Source: Pogonophryne albipinna (taxonomy: Eukaryota > Chordata > Actinopteri > Perciformes > Artedidraconidae). From it: a stretch of 64,000 bases of DNA. Positions within the stretch are counted from its first letter, which is position 1. Each line of letters opens with the position of its first letter. The stretch lies in contig CM053256.1 in NCBI GenBank assembly GCA_028583405.1, positions 2,784,424 through 2,848,423 of the forward strand, given 5' to 3'. The notes beneath the pieces were generated by a model, which did no database searches, had not been told where the DNA came from, and saw only the letters and a program-made list of their open reading frames with translations. Shown piece by piece: positions 39,276 through 51,776 of the stretch. The translations under genes and the position numbers were made by a program.

Positions 39276-39959
39276 GCGACGCTCAGGACAGCTTTTTCAT
39301 TAGCCCTCAATCAAGAGGGTCGGGGGAGAGAGGGGTGGGCCAAATGTACTGCTCAGGCAAACGGGAAATCAAAATAATCGTGTTTGCTTTTTTCATAATA
39401 CAACACGAATGCATAGATGTAGAGAGAGAGGGCTGGAGCGAGGGGGGGGGGGGGGGTGAGGAGATGCAGAGGGGGAAAAAGAAGCACAGCTCTTGACATT
39501 AGAATGGTTCTTACTGTTGTCTAACGAAAACACAAGCATATTGAGAAGTGACAGCCCACTTGCTTTTACTGCCTCGCCGACTAATGGCAGAGTGAAGTTA
39601 TGCTGCGTAATAGATTTCCAAGATATGGTTATTGGGTAATGAATGCAGAAGTGGAGTTCAAAAGGAAAATATTTAATTGTTCAGATAGGGTGGCGCTCGT
39701 GAGGTTTCGCCCATGTGAACTCATGTGACATTGGTCATTGTTAATGATTATGGAATAGCTGTGGTAAAACTGAATTGTATTAATGAAGCAGCTTGGTATG
39801 ATAAATAATTTAGTAATGGACAACTAATAATTTCTAACCTCATATATCTGTTTTAGCCTGTGGCTGTCCACAACAGTCACCCTAACGAGTCACCCATTAC
39901 CAAATTGTGACTACTGGTTTAACATTATATCATATAGCCAAGGGGCCAATCATTTACCT
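39276..39959. other. Non-coding sequence with a G-homopolymer
   Basis: No gene recognised. A G-run of about 15 lies at 39442-39456, next to a short GAGAGAGA patch. Confidence 0.55.
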
Positions 39960-40290
39960 TCTCTCAGCTATCTCACTTCAAACACCAAGGTACTCTGTGC
40001 CGGCAATTAACTTCCCCCAAAGAGTGCTCGATCATACTGTATCCGTCATCTAGCTGTGGCGGCGGGAAGAAAAAAGGAGGGAAGCCAAATAGTGAGTGTT
40101 AACCATCTTTTTACAAGCCATTAAACGGGAGGACATTACCGCACGGCATACTCCCTTAACGAGGACTGACATATGCGAGGGAGGCAGTTAGCACCTAACA
40201 TTAAGACGCGGCGGCCCACTGATGAGATGGGACATTGTCCATGGGGGAGGTATCAGCGTTAATTAGGGGATAATCGCCTGCGCTCTACAT
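39960..40290. promoter_or_regulatory. Regulatory candidate
   Basis: GGCAATTAACTTCC, GTCATCTAGCTGTGGCGGCG, GCCATTAAACGGG, CATTACCGCACGG, GACGCGGCGGCCC and GCGTTAATTAGGGGATAATC occur in non-repetitive, CpG-bearing sequence between AT-rich flanks. The call is by texture and motif only. Confidence 0.32.
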
Positions 40291-42270
40291 CTCCACCGTA
40301 ACCACCACCTTCTCCCCCCGCCTTGAAGATGATATGGTAAAGGCAAAGGGGGGGTGCATAGTTCATTTGAAGACAGTCTAATTTGCCGCTGCTATAACAG
40401 TGGAGATTGGTACTGTCTGTGGGAAGGAAGGAGAACCAGCTGGCAATACCTACCAGAGTACTGCAGTACATTCATCGCTTTCCTTCTGCACTCTATACTA
40501 GTCCTTCTTTTATTACAGTATCAGTAATAATTTCATGACTTCACCACAAAAAAAGCAATAATAAAACAAAAACAGTTAATTCCTTACACTGAAGGAAACT
40601 ACATTGCTTATATCTGCTGGTTATATTACTCATATTCAAAACAGTGCACCAAAGAGGTTTTTTTTGTACGGAACCCAATTTGTGAGAGTAATATAGTGAG
40701 AGCAAAACATAACAATATGAGCATCGGTGAAATAATAGCAATCCTGGTTCACTGACGATTCATTCGATGCTCAGGAAAACTTCACTGCAGCCCAAACATC
40801 CGAGAACATTAGCAAAGGCATAGAGCATTTAATTGATCTATTTTTAAAATGACAGAGCGCAGTTTTGCAGTGCTAAGGGAGTGGACTGGTCGTATATGAT
40901 GGAAGCAGGGCACATGGCAAAGTCTCCCAGGCCATCTTCCCAAGCCTGCAGGGCATCTGAGGGCACTGAGAGAGACAGAATCGGGCTAAGCATCCCTCGC
41001 GCTGCCCAGTTTGGCCTATAGCGCTTTGTGTCACAATCGAGAAACAAAAGAGGAGCACATGCTAGAGCGCACACCGTTTGCACATATGTGGCCATGTAAT
41101 GAGTTCGGGATGGAACTGTGAGAAAGTAAGGAAGTTGGTAGGCAGCACTAACATTGAAGTAGAGAAATGGATGTCACTGAGAACATGCAGGGTTTGGAGG
41201 ATTTATCCCCCAAAAATCATATTTTTCTTTCACCAATAGGCTTTACCTTCATCTAAATCACTGGTGTTAACTGGACCAGGAAAACATGCTCCTCCCCCAT
41301 TCCCATAAAGCCCCTGGGCCAAAGTGATGTACGTTGCTGGACAGGCCAAAATCATGCCTTCCAGCAGAGCTAGCCAATCAGGTTGAATTATACTCTCTGG
41401 GAGCCGGAGCGACATGTCAGGGGATATTCGGGTTGGACACAGCAAAGCTTCCTTCGTGTGGTCAGCCAGTGCCCTGGAGACAAATGCCTAAACTTCCACA
41501 TGTGATAGGTTGGCGAAAAACGTCCATCTCTTTCAATAGCCACAGGTAATGGACGGTTAGTAGAAGTGAACCGTACTATGTAAATCTACTTTAACAAGAA
41601 ATGTAAACCGTTCAGCTTTACCTGTATTTATGCTAGATTTATCTAAATTCATCACTTTTATCACATGTGAAATCTTGAGGTTCCACAGAATCCATAGTGT
41701 GTTCATTCAGAGGAAATACTTTTTTTTTCTGTATAGTATTACAGGAAATATGCATTGAAGGTCTTACCAGTGTTATGCTGGATTGAGCAGGGTTTTGATG
41801 AAGGAAAAAAATGGATGGATATAGAAGATAATCAAGTATATAAGAAATAAAAGCAGTGATTCAGCCATGCAGAACACTGATGGTTTTATCTGTGCACAGC
41901 TTAGAAAACAGAAGAAAGAAGCAAAAGGCGTAAAAGCATGGTAATTAAGTGTGACTAAAAGACAACGATAAGCAGTGATTAATATTCGATTAAAGCCAGA
42001 GGAATTTCCTTTTAAACTAATTAAGCGTTTATTAATCCGATTTGTAACCCCTGAAGTGTCACAAAATATGCTGAATGCCAAATTAAATTGGCTTCGCACA
42101 CTAGTTATCAAAGAAACGTTTCCACTTCCACTTCGTTCAACAGTCACGGGCAGACAGGCCAGATAAAGACATTCACCTATTGCACACAACAATCCCAATA
42201 AAGGTCTGATGATGTCTGTCAGCTAACCACCAACTTTTCAAATCAAGGCTTTAGCGCCAAGCAGCACAAA
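40291..42270. other. Non-coding unique sequence
   Basis: No gene recognised. The 141-codon minus-strand frame (41773-42198) is hydrophobic toward its C-terminal end but matches no family I know and has no flanking gene structure. A CCAAT pentamer (AGCCAATCAGG) lies near 41369. Confidence 0.55.
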
Positions 42271-44080
42271 AGAGAGTCAGACTGAGGGTTGAATGTCATT
42301 CTGTAGCACCTTGAAGCAGACAAAGGTGGTTCAACAGAATCAGTGGATACAGACAGGAGATAAGAACAGAACAGGTACAAGGACGTGTACCCGCAGTAGT
42401 CTTAAAACCATTCCATAACGCTTACAGCACAATTATTAATACTCATTATGCAGTTTTTTATGAACTTAAAGTGGCCTTGCATGCACATTCAAGTTAGGTA
42501 ACATTTTTAATATAGAAATATGTAACTTATGATAAAAAAAAAAGCTGTAATACTGGACTTCACCCTATCTGCCTGAGCTCAAACTGGTATTTATACTAAA
42601 ATGCACTTATGGGGTCAACAGCTCTGTGTCTATGAAGAGAAATTATGTGATGATGTGAAGCTTCAATTGTAAAGTTCTTAACTACAACTAGGTGTCTAAA
42701 AATCTGGGGAAACAAGCAATGGACATAACCAGATTGATGTGAGGTTGGTGGCCTTTCTTTAGGTAAAATACTGCAGCTTCATGGACAATAACAAGACACA
42801 ACAGGTGTCATCTTTGTGTAGAAAGCAGCCTGCAGTATTTTCTGAACAAATAGGGTGATGCATATGTATTTTGTTTAGCAAGTACAACATTTTAAAACAA
42901 GTATTTCTCTTAGCTTCTCCTCACTCGTGGCAACTGAACCAGATTTAATCAAAGGCTTGCTTTTTAATAACTTGATGGATGCTTGTGCTCCGAGTTAAAT
43001 TGGAGGAAAACACCTGCGTTTGGTCAGGACAGCTGACACTGTCAATGCATGTTAATGCTTGTTGCTGGTTTAATGAGTCGTGCAACAGTTCGATAAGCTG
43101 AGTGTTGAGCTATAGGGACTTTCAGTGGTGGACTTGGAAACAGCTGCGAAATGGTTTGTAAATGATGTTCGAATAGGATGAGAGAATAATCAAGATTTAA
43201 ATATTTTGTTATTTATTATTTCTTAAAAATAAAACACGTAAAATCACGTATTATTCACACATAATGTAGCACGTGGTTGATTTATTTGTATTAGATGGCT
43301 GATGAATTATTTTATCCAACTAACGTATTTATTTTTATATTTAGTTACAAAGTGACACAAATCTCAATCACACACTACCATATAAACGTATAAAGGATTG
43401 ATATTAAGGTTACCACACTCACCGCTAAAGTCCGATACGTTTACTGGTTACTTAGATTTGAATAACTTTTAATAATTTCCGTTCAAGATGCACAGTAGTG
43501 AAAATAATAAAGTGCAGAAAGCATATATGGAAATAAAATAAAGTGTGCATAACTGTGGAGGTTACCGAGTGAGAATCTGGAGTCCATGATTTTTTTCCCC
43601 TTGCGTGCCCTTTAATCTCTTCTCCTCCCTGTAATGTGTGTGTCTGTGTGTGTATCTGTGTGTGGTAGTACAATGCGGTCATGAGGCCTGACAGGGCACT
43701 CCGGGGGGCACAAACCAGTGCCACGTCCATCCGCTGCACTCCGCACAATGCCACGCCATGTCCTGACAGGGTCCCGCTATCCCCTTCTGCGTCATTTAAC
43801 ACAACTTTCCCAGGCTCCCCGAGACGAGTGAAGTCCAGACACACAACGACACGTTAAACACTGCTCATATGTCTTGTCGAGTCTACTCTCAGATTTTCAC
43901 TGCCTGACCCTTTATGTCTTCCAAGTCAAATGGTATTCAGTTTAAGTTTAGTTTCAGATTTCCACACAACTGAAGGTCCAGATCATGATATAAATCAAGC
44001 CACATTTGAGTTTAACCTAGTTTCTTAATCTGATCTTTGTGGGAATTATTTTGTGTTCAACTTTTCAATTCTTCACCTCA
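42271..44080. other. AT-rich non-coding sequence
   Basis: No gene recognised. Three CACGT cores within 50 bases near 43235-43280. TG-rich patch at 43635-43665. The 130-codon frame at 43452-43844 (minus) is unrecognised. Confidence 0.55.
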
Positions 44081-45719
44081 TTGATTCTCTAGTCACACCG
44101 CTATCTCAGATCCTCTTCTCTCCCTACCTTTGACAGTTTCCTGTAAAACAACCCTGATCCTCAGCATAAGCTCTCTGTCTCTGCTATCCGCTGAGCTTCC
44201 CTGCCTGGCCTCCATCTCCAAGCTCCCTTTCCCCATGGCTCTCTCATCTCACTGCCCTGCTTGACAGCTTCATCTGATCCACAGGACTTTTAGCTAGAAT
44301 ATCTGGCATTCTGCCCGACCCACAGGACTCTAAATCCCACGGTTCATCCTCTTAGGGCTACCTTGCTCCAGCTTTCTCCTCCCACTGGCTCTCAATGTGT
44401 GGCAAAGAGTTGTCGTTTCACTCCTGACTTGAGCACAGGTAAGGCTCACAGGGTTAGCTCGTCTGTTCCCGCAATCCTGTAATACTTGGACACATAAGAA
44501 GAGGCACATATTGCATCCTTCGTTGGCAGGAAATGGTGTGTCCCCATGTAAAGCGCATAGGATTTCCTAGCTGCACATATATATTCATGAAGGAAGAGTG
44601 GTTTTGCAAGAAACAGAAGCCATCCTTACATTGACCACATCGAGATAAAGGAAAAGGTAAAGTGGGATTTGATACACTGCATAAGTTTCCAACGTTTTAA
44701 AGTCTAAACTTGAAGTCATATACAAGCCGGTGTTGATAAAAAAAACTGGTGTTGAATTACTTAACAGAAGCAGAATGGATATTTCAAACTCGAAAATTGA
44801 TATTTTAGCAAAAAGTTACATTATTTTATCATTAAATGCTAACATTTTCAAATACTCACGATACTGAATGGCAACTATAGTATGGTTAAGTTATGTTATG
44901 GTAATGGTAAATTAACTATGGTTACTCTTTATTTAAGGTTAGGCAATTAAAACCCTTGATAATGATCATAAAAACATAAGGGTTATTGTTTAAAAAATAG
45001 AAAATATTGATTACAGGTCTGTAATGGGTAACTGATTATCTCAAACACACCTATCCATTATCTTGACATACATTAAGGACAACCCTTACTGCTGTGAATT
45101 GGTGTAAATTTAGAGGTCCAAATTATTTCAATATCGACAAGGGATGCTAAGCAGATATCAACACTTTGTCACTTCCTACCAAGAATAATTATTGGGGATT
45201 TAACCGAGCTGATAGCAGCACTACAGCATATACTGTAGGCCGTTTTTCTTGAAACTTTAAGTATGCTATTTGTAAGTGTTTTGGGCCAGTGTATCCTTTA
45301 TAAGAGATATAGATTTGAAAGATGGAGTTAGAAGGGCTGACATGCGTAAAGGAAATGCAGTCCGGATACAAACCTGGGTTCACTAAAATATGGACTGACC
45401 CCAAGAACATGGGCTATACCAGCTCTACAGAATGAGCTGTTCGGCGGCCACGGTATGTTAAAATGAAAGAGTTTTCTTCCAAGTGTAAAACTGTAAGGAG
45501 AAAAATCCTACAAGTTTGTAAAGTCACTCCAGGACAGGTGAGCATAATTGCCGCCTAATATACAAAGACAGTGACAGAGATCACATTGCTTGGGCTGGCC
45601 AACTCCTCCCCCTCCTGGTCAGCTACACAGACCCCCCTCCCATCCAAACACGCACAGACACACTCTCTCCATCTCTCTCACGTACACACACACAGCCCCC
45701 CACCTTTTTTAAGCCAGAC
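44081..45719. other. Non-coding sequence: pyrimidine-rich, then AT-rich
   Basis: No gene recognised. C/T-rich from 44090 to 44400. A good splice-donor-like string CAGGTAAGG near 44436-44444 has no supporting frame. AT-rich from 44680 to 45180. Confidence 0.5.
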
Positions 45720-46150
45720 AGCGAGGGTCCCCGCTGCCCCTAAGCCGCTGTTAAAACCACTCCTCACCTCCCATGTCACTGGGCCATGTCTGTCATTTTG
45801 AATCCACCCATCTTTTCCCGCTCTCGCGCAGAGGGCCAAGAGGTTAATAGGGACCGAAACAATAGTCCAGTGCAGACACAACAAACAATGGCCCGTGGGA
45901 GCAGTTTGCCTACGGGCTGCATCATCTCCCACCATGTTTCTCTATCTGCCTTTCCCCCCTCTTTATCCCCATCTTTCCCTCTTTATCCCCATCTCTCCCT
46001 CTTTTTTCTCCCTCTCCCCCTCTGACAATCCCTGCCAATATCCTTGTGTCCTGGACAGTCATTTATACCTATTTGTAAGGTTAATTGCCATTTCATTGGC
46101 TGCTATTTATATTTTAAAAAGCCCTGTTAGGAGACTAATAAAGTGACTGT
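45720..46150. promoter_or_regulatory. Regulatory candidate around a pyrimidine-rich centre
   Basis: Left part: GCTGTTAAAACC and GGCCATGTCTGTCATTTTGAATCC. Right part: GGTTAATTGCCATTTCATTGG, CTATTTATATTTTAAAAAGCC and GACTAATAAAGTGACTG. Between them lies a C/T-rich tract with a 20-bp tandem duplication. Function is inferred. Confidence 0.25.
45961..46000 (+). repeat. Tandem duplication of a 20-bp pyrimidine-rich unit
   Basis: CTTTATCCCCATCTTTCCCT is followed directly by a copy differing at one base (T to C). Confidence 0.75.
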
Positions 46151-47480
46151 GAAGATGCCGCAGAAAGGTAATTACCACATACGGTTAACAGTCGGGTGGT
46201 GTAAAGTGAAGGGGATGTCGCATTGTCATTTCAATGGCAGAGTTGAGCGTAATTGTTTCTCTCTGCTGGTGTTGGGAGGGTGATAGGGAATGGAAAAAGC
46301 TGTTAAACATCCAGTTAGGCAGGTGTGTGAAGCAATGAGGAGGGAGGCACCAGGTCCTGGAGGAGCACTGTTATGTATGTGATGTGTATGTGTTTGAGAG
46401 ATAGAGTTATAATCAGAGTTGTTTTCTCTTTCCAAATCCATTTGACCTCACAGGTTTAATGAAATCCAATTCCTTATACACCTTAATTACGATGTATTAC
46501 AAAAGAGAAGGGAACAAGTCATTGTTCATGAAAACAAAAATCTGAAGACACCAGTAATTGACAAGTTGATTAAAATAATCAATAGTCATTGTGTTCCTGT
46601 AAGGAAAACACATTTCATATACTGAGCAAATTATTGTAATACTTTTAATAATATTTAATACAAACCTCTGTATGTTTTGTGAATGATAAGAGCGTAAAAC
46701 TATTAGAGATCAACTTTAACAACAGTCAGGCATTTTTTAAACTTCAACACAATTGCATGAACTGCACAAAAACCGTACATACACACCAACAAGTATTTCT
46801 CAAAATGTTCAAATACTCATGCACACTCTTTGACATGTGGCACTGGGGAAAATATGTATTGTTGTGTTCAAATATACACCAAGAGGCCACTTAAGCCTAT
46901 CATGTTTATCACATTATATTTTCTTTTTTACATAACAGGCCTATAATAAACACAAATAGCATTAAAACAACACACCAAACAATCTTACATTTAACATGTT
47001 TTACTTTGTTAGAGAAAACCACATTTTTATATATGCCAGAAATACATTTCAGAAACCGATGTGTAGCCCTTTTTATGACGACACTGCTTTTATGATTATG
47101 CGAAGTAGACAGAGCCCAGACAGTGTGAGAACAGCAGAAGACAGAGAGAGGGGAGAGGTGAGAGAGGGAAGATGGAGAAGAATACAATGAAGTGGCTTAG
47201 CAGGCTGAGGCTTCCCAAATCCTTCCAAGCGCCCATACGGCGAGCTGAGGCAGAGAAAGAGTCAACTCTCTGCCTTCTGTTTGCTCAGCAACCCAACGCG
47301 GCAGGGAGGCAACGGTGAGAGAAAAAAGGGGCAAATGTGTCAGGCGGGAGGGATGATATAGGAGGCGGGTGTAGGGATACAGATGGGGTCGAAGGAGGTC
47401 ACGTTGTTGATTTTGTTCTCTATTTTTCGTCTGCTCCGCTATTCCATGCATCCCTTGTTCTCAAAGCTCACCCCATAACC
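46151..47480. other. AT-rich non-coding sequence
   Basis: No gene recognised. Becomes GC-richer and purine-rich from 47140. Frames up to 92 codons are unrecognised. Confidence 0.5.
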
Positions 47481-47545
47481 CACACACACACACACACACT
47501 TTTGTTCTGCACAGGCTGACACACACACACACACACACACACACC
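47481..47545 (+). repeat. Two short (CA)n runs
   Basis: CA runs at about 47481-47500 and 47520-47545 separated by TTTTGTTCTGCACAGGCTGA. Confidence 0.9.
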
Positions 47546-47719
47546 TACAAGAACACATATGTACCAATCCTCTGGAACCCCCAGAGAGAAGTGATCAGGG
47601 GGTGTCCCCTTCAAATACATCCCCCAACCTCCCCCCTCACTTATTCTGCTCTGCCATAGCGTTTTGTCAGAGTCAGCAACAAAACGGACGGTCAAGAAAA
47701 AAAGATAGGGAGAAAAAAA

Positions 47720-47775
47720 AAAGTGTATCGATTAGCCTTCAGAGCTCCACGTGGGCCACTTTCATCGATTAGGAA
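47720..47775 (+). promoter_or_regulatory. Paired ATCGATTA motifs flanking an E-box
   Basis: ATCGATTA at 47727-47734 and again at 47764-47771, 37 bp apart in the same orientation, with CACGTG at 47748-47753 between them. ATCGAT is a CUX/ONECUT-type core. A third copy of the octamer lies at 55623-55630. Regulatory meaning is inferred. Confidence 0.35.
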
Positions 47776-48129
47776 CGAGAGAGCAGCAGAGCACCAGCCA
47801 TGGTTCTCCTATCCCTCTCTCCCTCCCTCCCTCCCTCCCCTTCTGTCTCTCCAGGGTCCTTTGTCCATGAAGAGAGCGATATAATGGCCCTTTGAGAGGG
47901 AGTGAAGGAGGGAGGCAGAAGACGGAGGAGAGAGGCAAGGGACAAGATGGAAAGGGGGGAGGAGGCGAGTGACGGCTGTGGCGTCTAGAGCCGGATAGGA
48001 GAGTTCAGGCCTTGCGGCATGGGGGGAAGTGTACTGGATGGCGGTGGAAGGGGAGGGGGGGGAGAGGTAAAGAAAGACACCAAGGCGAGAAGAGAAAGTC
48101 TCAATGACAAAAGGTCGGGGCAGCTGGGC
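47776..48129. other. Purine-rich tract with a CCCT repeat
   Basis: (CCCT)n/(CCTC)n at about 47814-47837, then strongly purine-rich sequence at 47880-48110, including long G-runs near 48048-48062. No gene recognised. Confidence 0.6.
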
Positions 48130-48440
48130 TTAGGGCGACGGGGACCAAAGGGAGCAGCGGGATAATCTGCTAAAGCCCAGAAAGGAGAGATTCAGCATGC
48201 GCGCCACCCTCGTAGGGCCTAAGAGCAAATTTGCACATAAATAAGGAGCCAACTTTGCTTTGAACGGGAGGTCGAGGGAGAAAGCATCAGACAGAGGGAG
48301 AGAGAGATACAGAGCTAAAGGGCTGGAGCCACAGCTGCCTGCTGGCGGGTCGCAACTGGACCAAGACAAAGTTCAGCATTTCAAGCTCCGCAAGGGACGA
48401 CTTTACTTTCCCTCTCATGTTTGAAAAAGTAAGCAAAGAT
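48130..48440 (+). other. Weak candidate for an untranslated first exon
   Basis: GC-moderate non-repetitive sequence with CpGs (GGGCGACGGGG, GCATGCGCGCCACC, GGCGGGTCGC), then CTCATGTTTGAAAAAGTAAGC. ATG at 48418 opens a four-codon frame (Met-Phe-Glu-Lys) running into GTAAGC, a splice-donor-like string at about 48430. The last exon base before GT would be A rather than the usual G, and no downstream exon is recognised. A chance occurrence is quite possible. Confidence 0.15.
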
Positions 48441-51400
48441 ATTTATCATTTATTCTCCGCTGCTCCACCTCCAGTTTTTTCTTCCTCTCCTTAGCTCCGA
48501 GGCCCAGAGCTTTTCTTAGTTTTGCCCTCAAAGACTCCTCTGTCTTCTCTGTCGACATCCCTGGGCTCAGGGGACGAGTGTGTGTGTTTTTAAAGGCTGC
48601 AGGCTTTGTTCTGACTGCCGCTCACCTCTGAGATACCAAGTCATTAACGGCCACATACAAGGGCAGTGCACAAACACACAGAAACACACTAACAACCATA
48701 ACAAGGAAGTGTGTGCACGAGGTAACAATTAAGAGTTGCACTAATTCAAGCACATAACGCATATGTCAACATACACTAAGAAATATAACTATCGGCTGAC
48801 GGCTCTGAATCAATCACTTAGTTGTTGACTCAATACTTAAAAATCCCTTTCAACTGCCTTGCCTTCATCTGTATCTTCCCTTCATGACTCACCATGGATT
48901 AACAGGATCAATGACTCCACCTGAGTTCAGCTGATAAGTCGACGCCATGTACAGTTCAGTTGTTCCTCACACTTAATGAATAAAAAAAACATACACCCTC
49001 ACAATGGCATGATGCTTATGAATGTAAGTTCAGAGAGTTTAAGGTTTCAAATGTACTGAATTTGAATCACAATATGCAGACGCTTTACAGTCTTGACTGG
49101 ATTGAAAAAAAAGGTTTGAAACACTTGCAATAACCACTTGTGTATCACCTGCCGAGAGTTCAAATTTAATTCTTGGTTATTTTGTATTGAGGCACTTACT
49201 ATATCATTCATACTTCTGGAAAATATTTTAAACCGTTTCTAATAATGTGTTAACATCAAACATTTTCCGCATTAATTATGGCTTTCTTTTGAACCAGGTA
49301 TGCAGTGCTTGAAGAGGTGCTTATGGGGGATGAGGGGAGAGAGGAGTGATTCAGGAAAGAGTTGAGCTGGTGCAGGTACTTATCGATCAGCCTTGGAAGT
49401 TATGAACTAGCTGTCATTTCTCTTTCATGAACAGCTCAATAGGTATTGACTGCAGATGAAAAGCATGTGCAAGTATGGCCGGCCTTAAGGACGGGACAAA
49501 AAGGAGGACAGCATATGGGCCCTTGACATGCACAGTCATCAGTGCACGCAGATGGACACACAAAGACTGAGCTCAGACAATAAATTCACACCCATGCACC
49601 ATGCCACAGAGGCAAACATCCAAACCCCTGTAAACACGCACAACACAACCAGTAGCACATACATCTGGATAAGTGGCCTGGCGTGGTTCGAGACGTGATG
49701 AGATCACAGTAATAACACATAGTCATGTGGAGAGAGAACAGGAGGGGAGATAAAGACGGGATTGGAAATGGGGGGCAAGGCGGGGGAGCTTGGCGGACAG
49801 AGGTGTATAGATGAGCGGCACTGTGGGAGAGTGGGGGATTTGTTGAGGTGGCGTGTGGCCACGTCACTGCGTGCAAGACCTGGAGCGGTTGTGTTTGCAG
49901 CCAGTGGACATTGACAGGCATGTGTCGCCCACAGAGCACCATCCAGATCACAGACGCCCTACAAGGCACAGATGAAGGGAGGGCTTTGGGCCTCCCTAAT
50001 CCCGGCTCATCCGTGTTCCATGTTCTGCGGCTTCCAACCATGCTGAGCAGAATTTCACGCCGGAGTCTTTCTGCAAACCTAAAACCAGCGCGCTACACTA
50101 AAAGGATAAGGCCGGGTGGCAATAGGATGAGAAACCTTTTGTCACTGACAGGCACCACTTTGTCTCTTTTGACCGTGGTGAACACAGTCTGTCTCTGCAA
50201 TCCTCTTTTACATCTCCTTTTCACTACTAGTCTTTGATCACATTTTAGTCTGTTGCTTTTTTAGTTTTGCACAGACATTTGTTTACTTTCTTAAATGATA
50301 TCCAACCTTACTTTTCTATATCTATCGCAGACTAGTTCGCTAAAGAGAAACCATCTCATTGGTTGTCCTTGAGTGTAGCCAGAAGAACGGTCTTTGTGCA
50401 AAAATGAGGCTCAGACATAGGGTGGGGGTAAATAATGGTTTTAAAGAAAATCAAAAAAGGAAGAAGGCATAAAGGAAGTAAAGTAGATAGCAACCTCCCC
50501 CAGCAATCTACTTTGCTGAACAACAGCGCCCACAGAAAAGGAATCGTGGTTTGAATTGCTGCCATGCGATGCCAGCTGATGCCATCCCTCTAACAGAGAC
50601 ACAGGCACATTGCTGCCGGCGCAATGGGAGCAAATCCACACCAGAACTAAGTCTCCCTGAAGAATGGTAAAGCAGGAAAACAACAACTAAGCATGTTAGT
50701 TTCACCTCCACGAATATGCATGTGTGTTGGCAGGGGAATGAAAGATGAGTGGCCCTTCGCAGAAGCTAGACAATTATAACGGAGCAGCACTGTTGTGTGC
50801 TGCACAAATAACGCCTCCCCAGGAATCACCAGTGATAGGAAGCAAATGTGAAAGCTGCCATTTGATTTTTTTGTGATGAGCAGAAGAATGTGGGTATTTA
50901 CTGCATGTTATCTCCAAACACAAACACATTAGGGGCTATTCAACACATTGAGGGTTGAATCTTTCAGCCCATTCATTCTGGGCATTTTCATCATTCCGTT
51001 TGTCTTAAGGGCAATTTCTCCTCTTTAGATTGGTTTTGTTTCAACAAAGTCTGAAAATCTGCATGATGAAATCCTTCACTATAGCTGAAATCCTATAAGG
51101 AATCCACCATTAGTTTAAAATCACCCAGTTTATCAGTTATGTATGTATGCCAGCAAAGAGACACAATGCAGCGTATTGCAGACCCCAAATCAGGCTGATC
51201 TGACAACAGAACATTTTGCTGTTTGAGAGCCTCAAGTTACTTCCCAGTAGCCTACTCACACATCCTAATTACAAGATAGATAGGCCTATTCTAGCAGTAT
51301 AGTGTGATCGCTAGCCTGTCTCCGTCTCTGTGCTTAGGCATACAGCCGACTGCTGAGCAGTTTACTTCAGCTTTGATAGCAACAGCATCAACAGCAGGAC

Positions 51401-51693
51401 CTAATGGGGTGCATGACCGAGAGATCTGAGCACAGGCCTTCCATATGCATCTCCCCACTGCATCACAAATCTCATGCAGCATTACCATGGGCCTGGGAGA
51501 GAGGGGTAAGCTACGCTACGCTGGCAAAGTTCAGTCACGTAGCATCACAGTAAATGGGATTTTCAAATGTGTGTGTGCATGTGCATTCTTGTGTACGTGT
51601 GTGCAAAATGTGAGCACACCCTCATTGGGTTTGTAATTTGCGGAAGCTTCGCTAGCGTGTGTTTGAATTTCTTGTGTGTGAATGTGGGACTGA

Positions 51694-51694
<1 letters not shown>
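48441..51694. other. Non-coding unique sequence
   Basis: No gene recognised. Mixed composition. The 151-codon minus-strand frame at 49586-50041 and the 129-codon plus-strand frame at 49848-50237 overlap each other and match nothing I know. No long tandem repeat until 51695. Confidence 0.5.

Positions 51695-51773
<79 letters not shown>
51695..51773 (+). repeat. (GT)n microsatellite
   Basis: About 78 bp of uninterrupted TG, with TG-rich decayed shoulder from 51567. Confidence 0.97.

Positions 51774-51776
<3 letters not shown>

Noticed and set aside
41773..42198. 141-codon minus-strand frame with hydrophobic C-terminal part
   Set aside because: No recognisable family, AT-rich background, no splice or promoter context. 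Hydrophobicity follows from T-rich codons.
44436..44444. CAGGTAAGG as the donor of a real exon
   Set aside because: A good donor string, but no open conserved frame or acceptor-bounded exon upstream. Such strings occur by chance.
49586..50237. Overlapping 151- and 129-codon frames on opposite strands
   Set aside because: Mutually overlapping, no known motif, low-complexity Pro/Ser-rich segments. They look like chance frames in GC-richer DNA.
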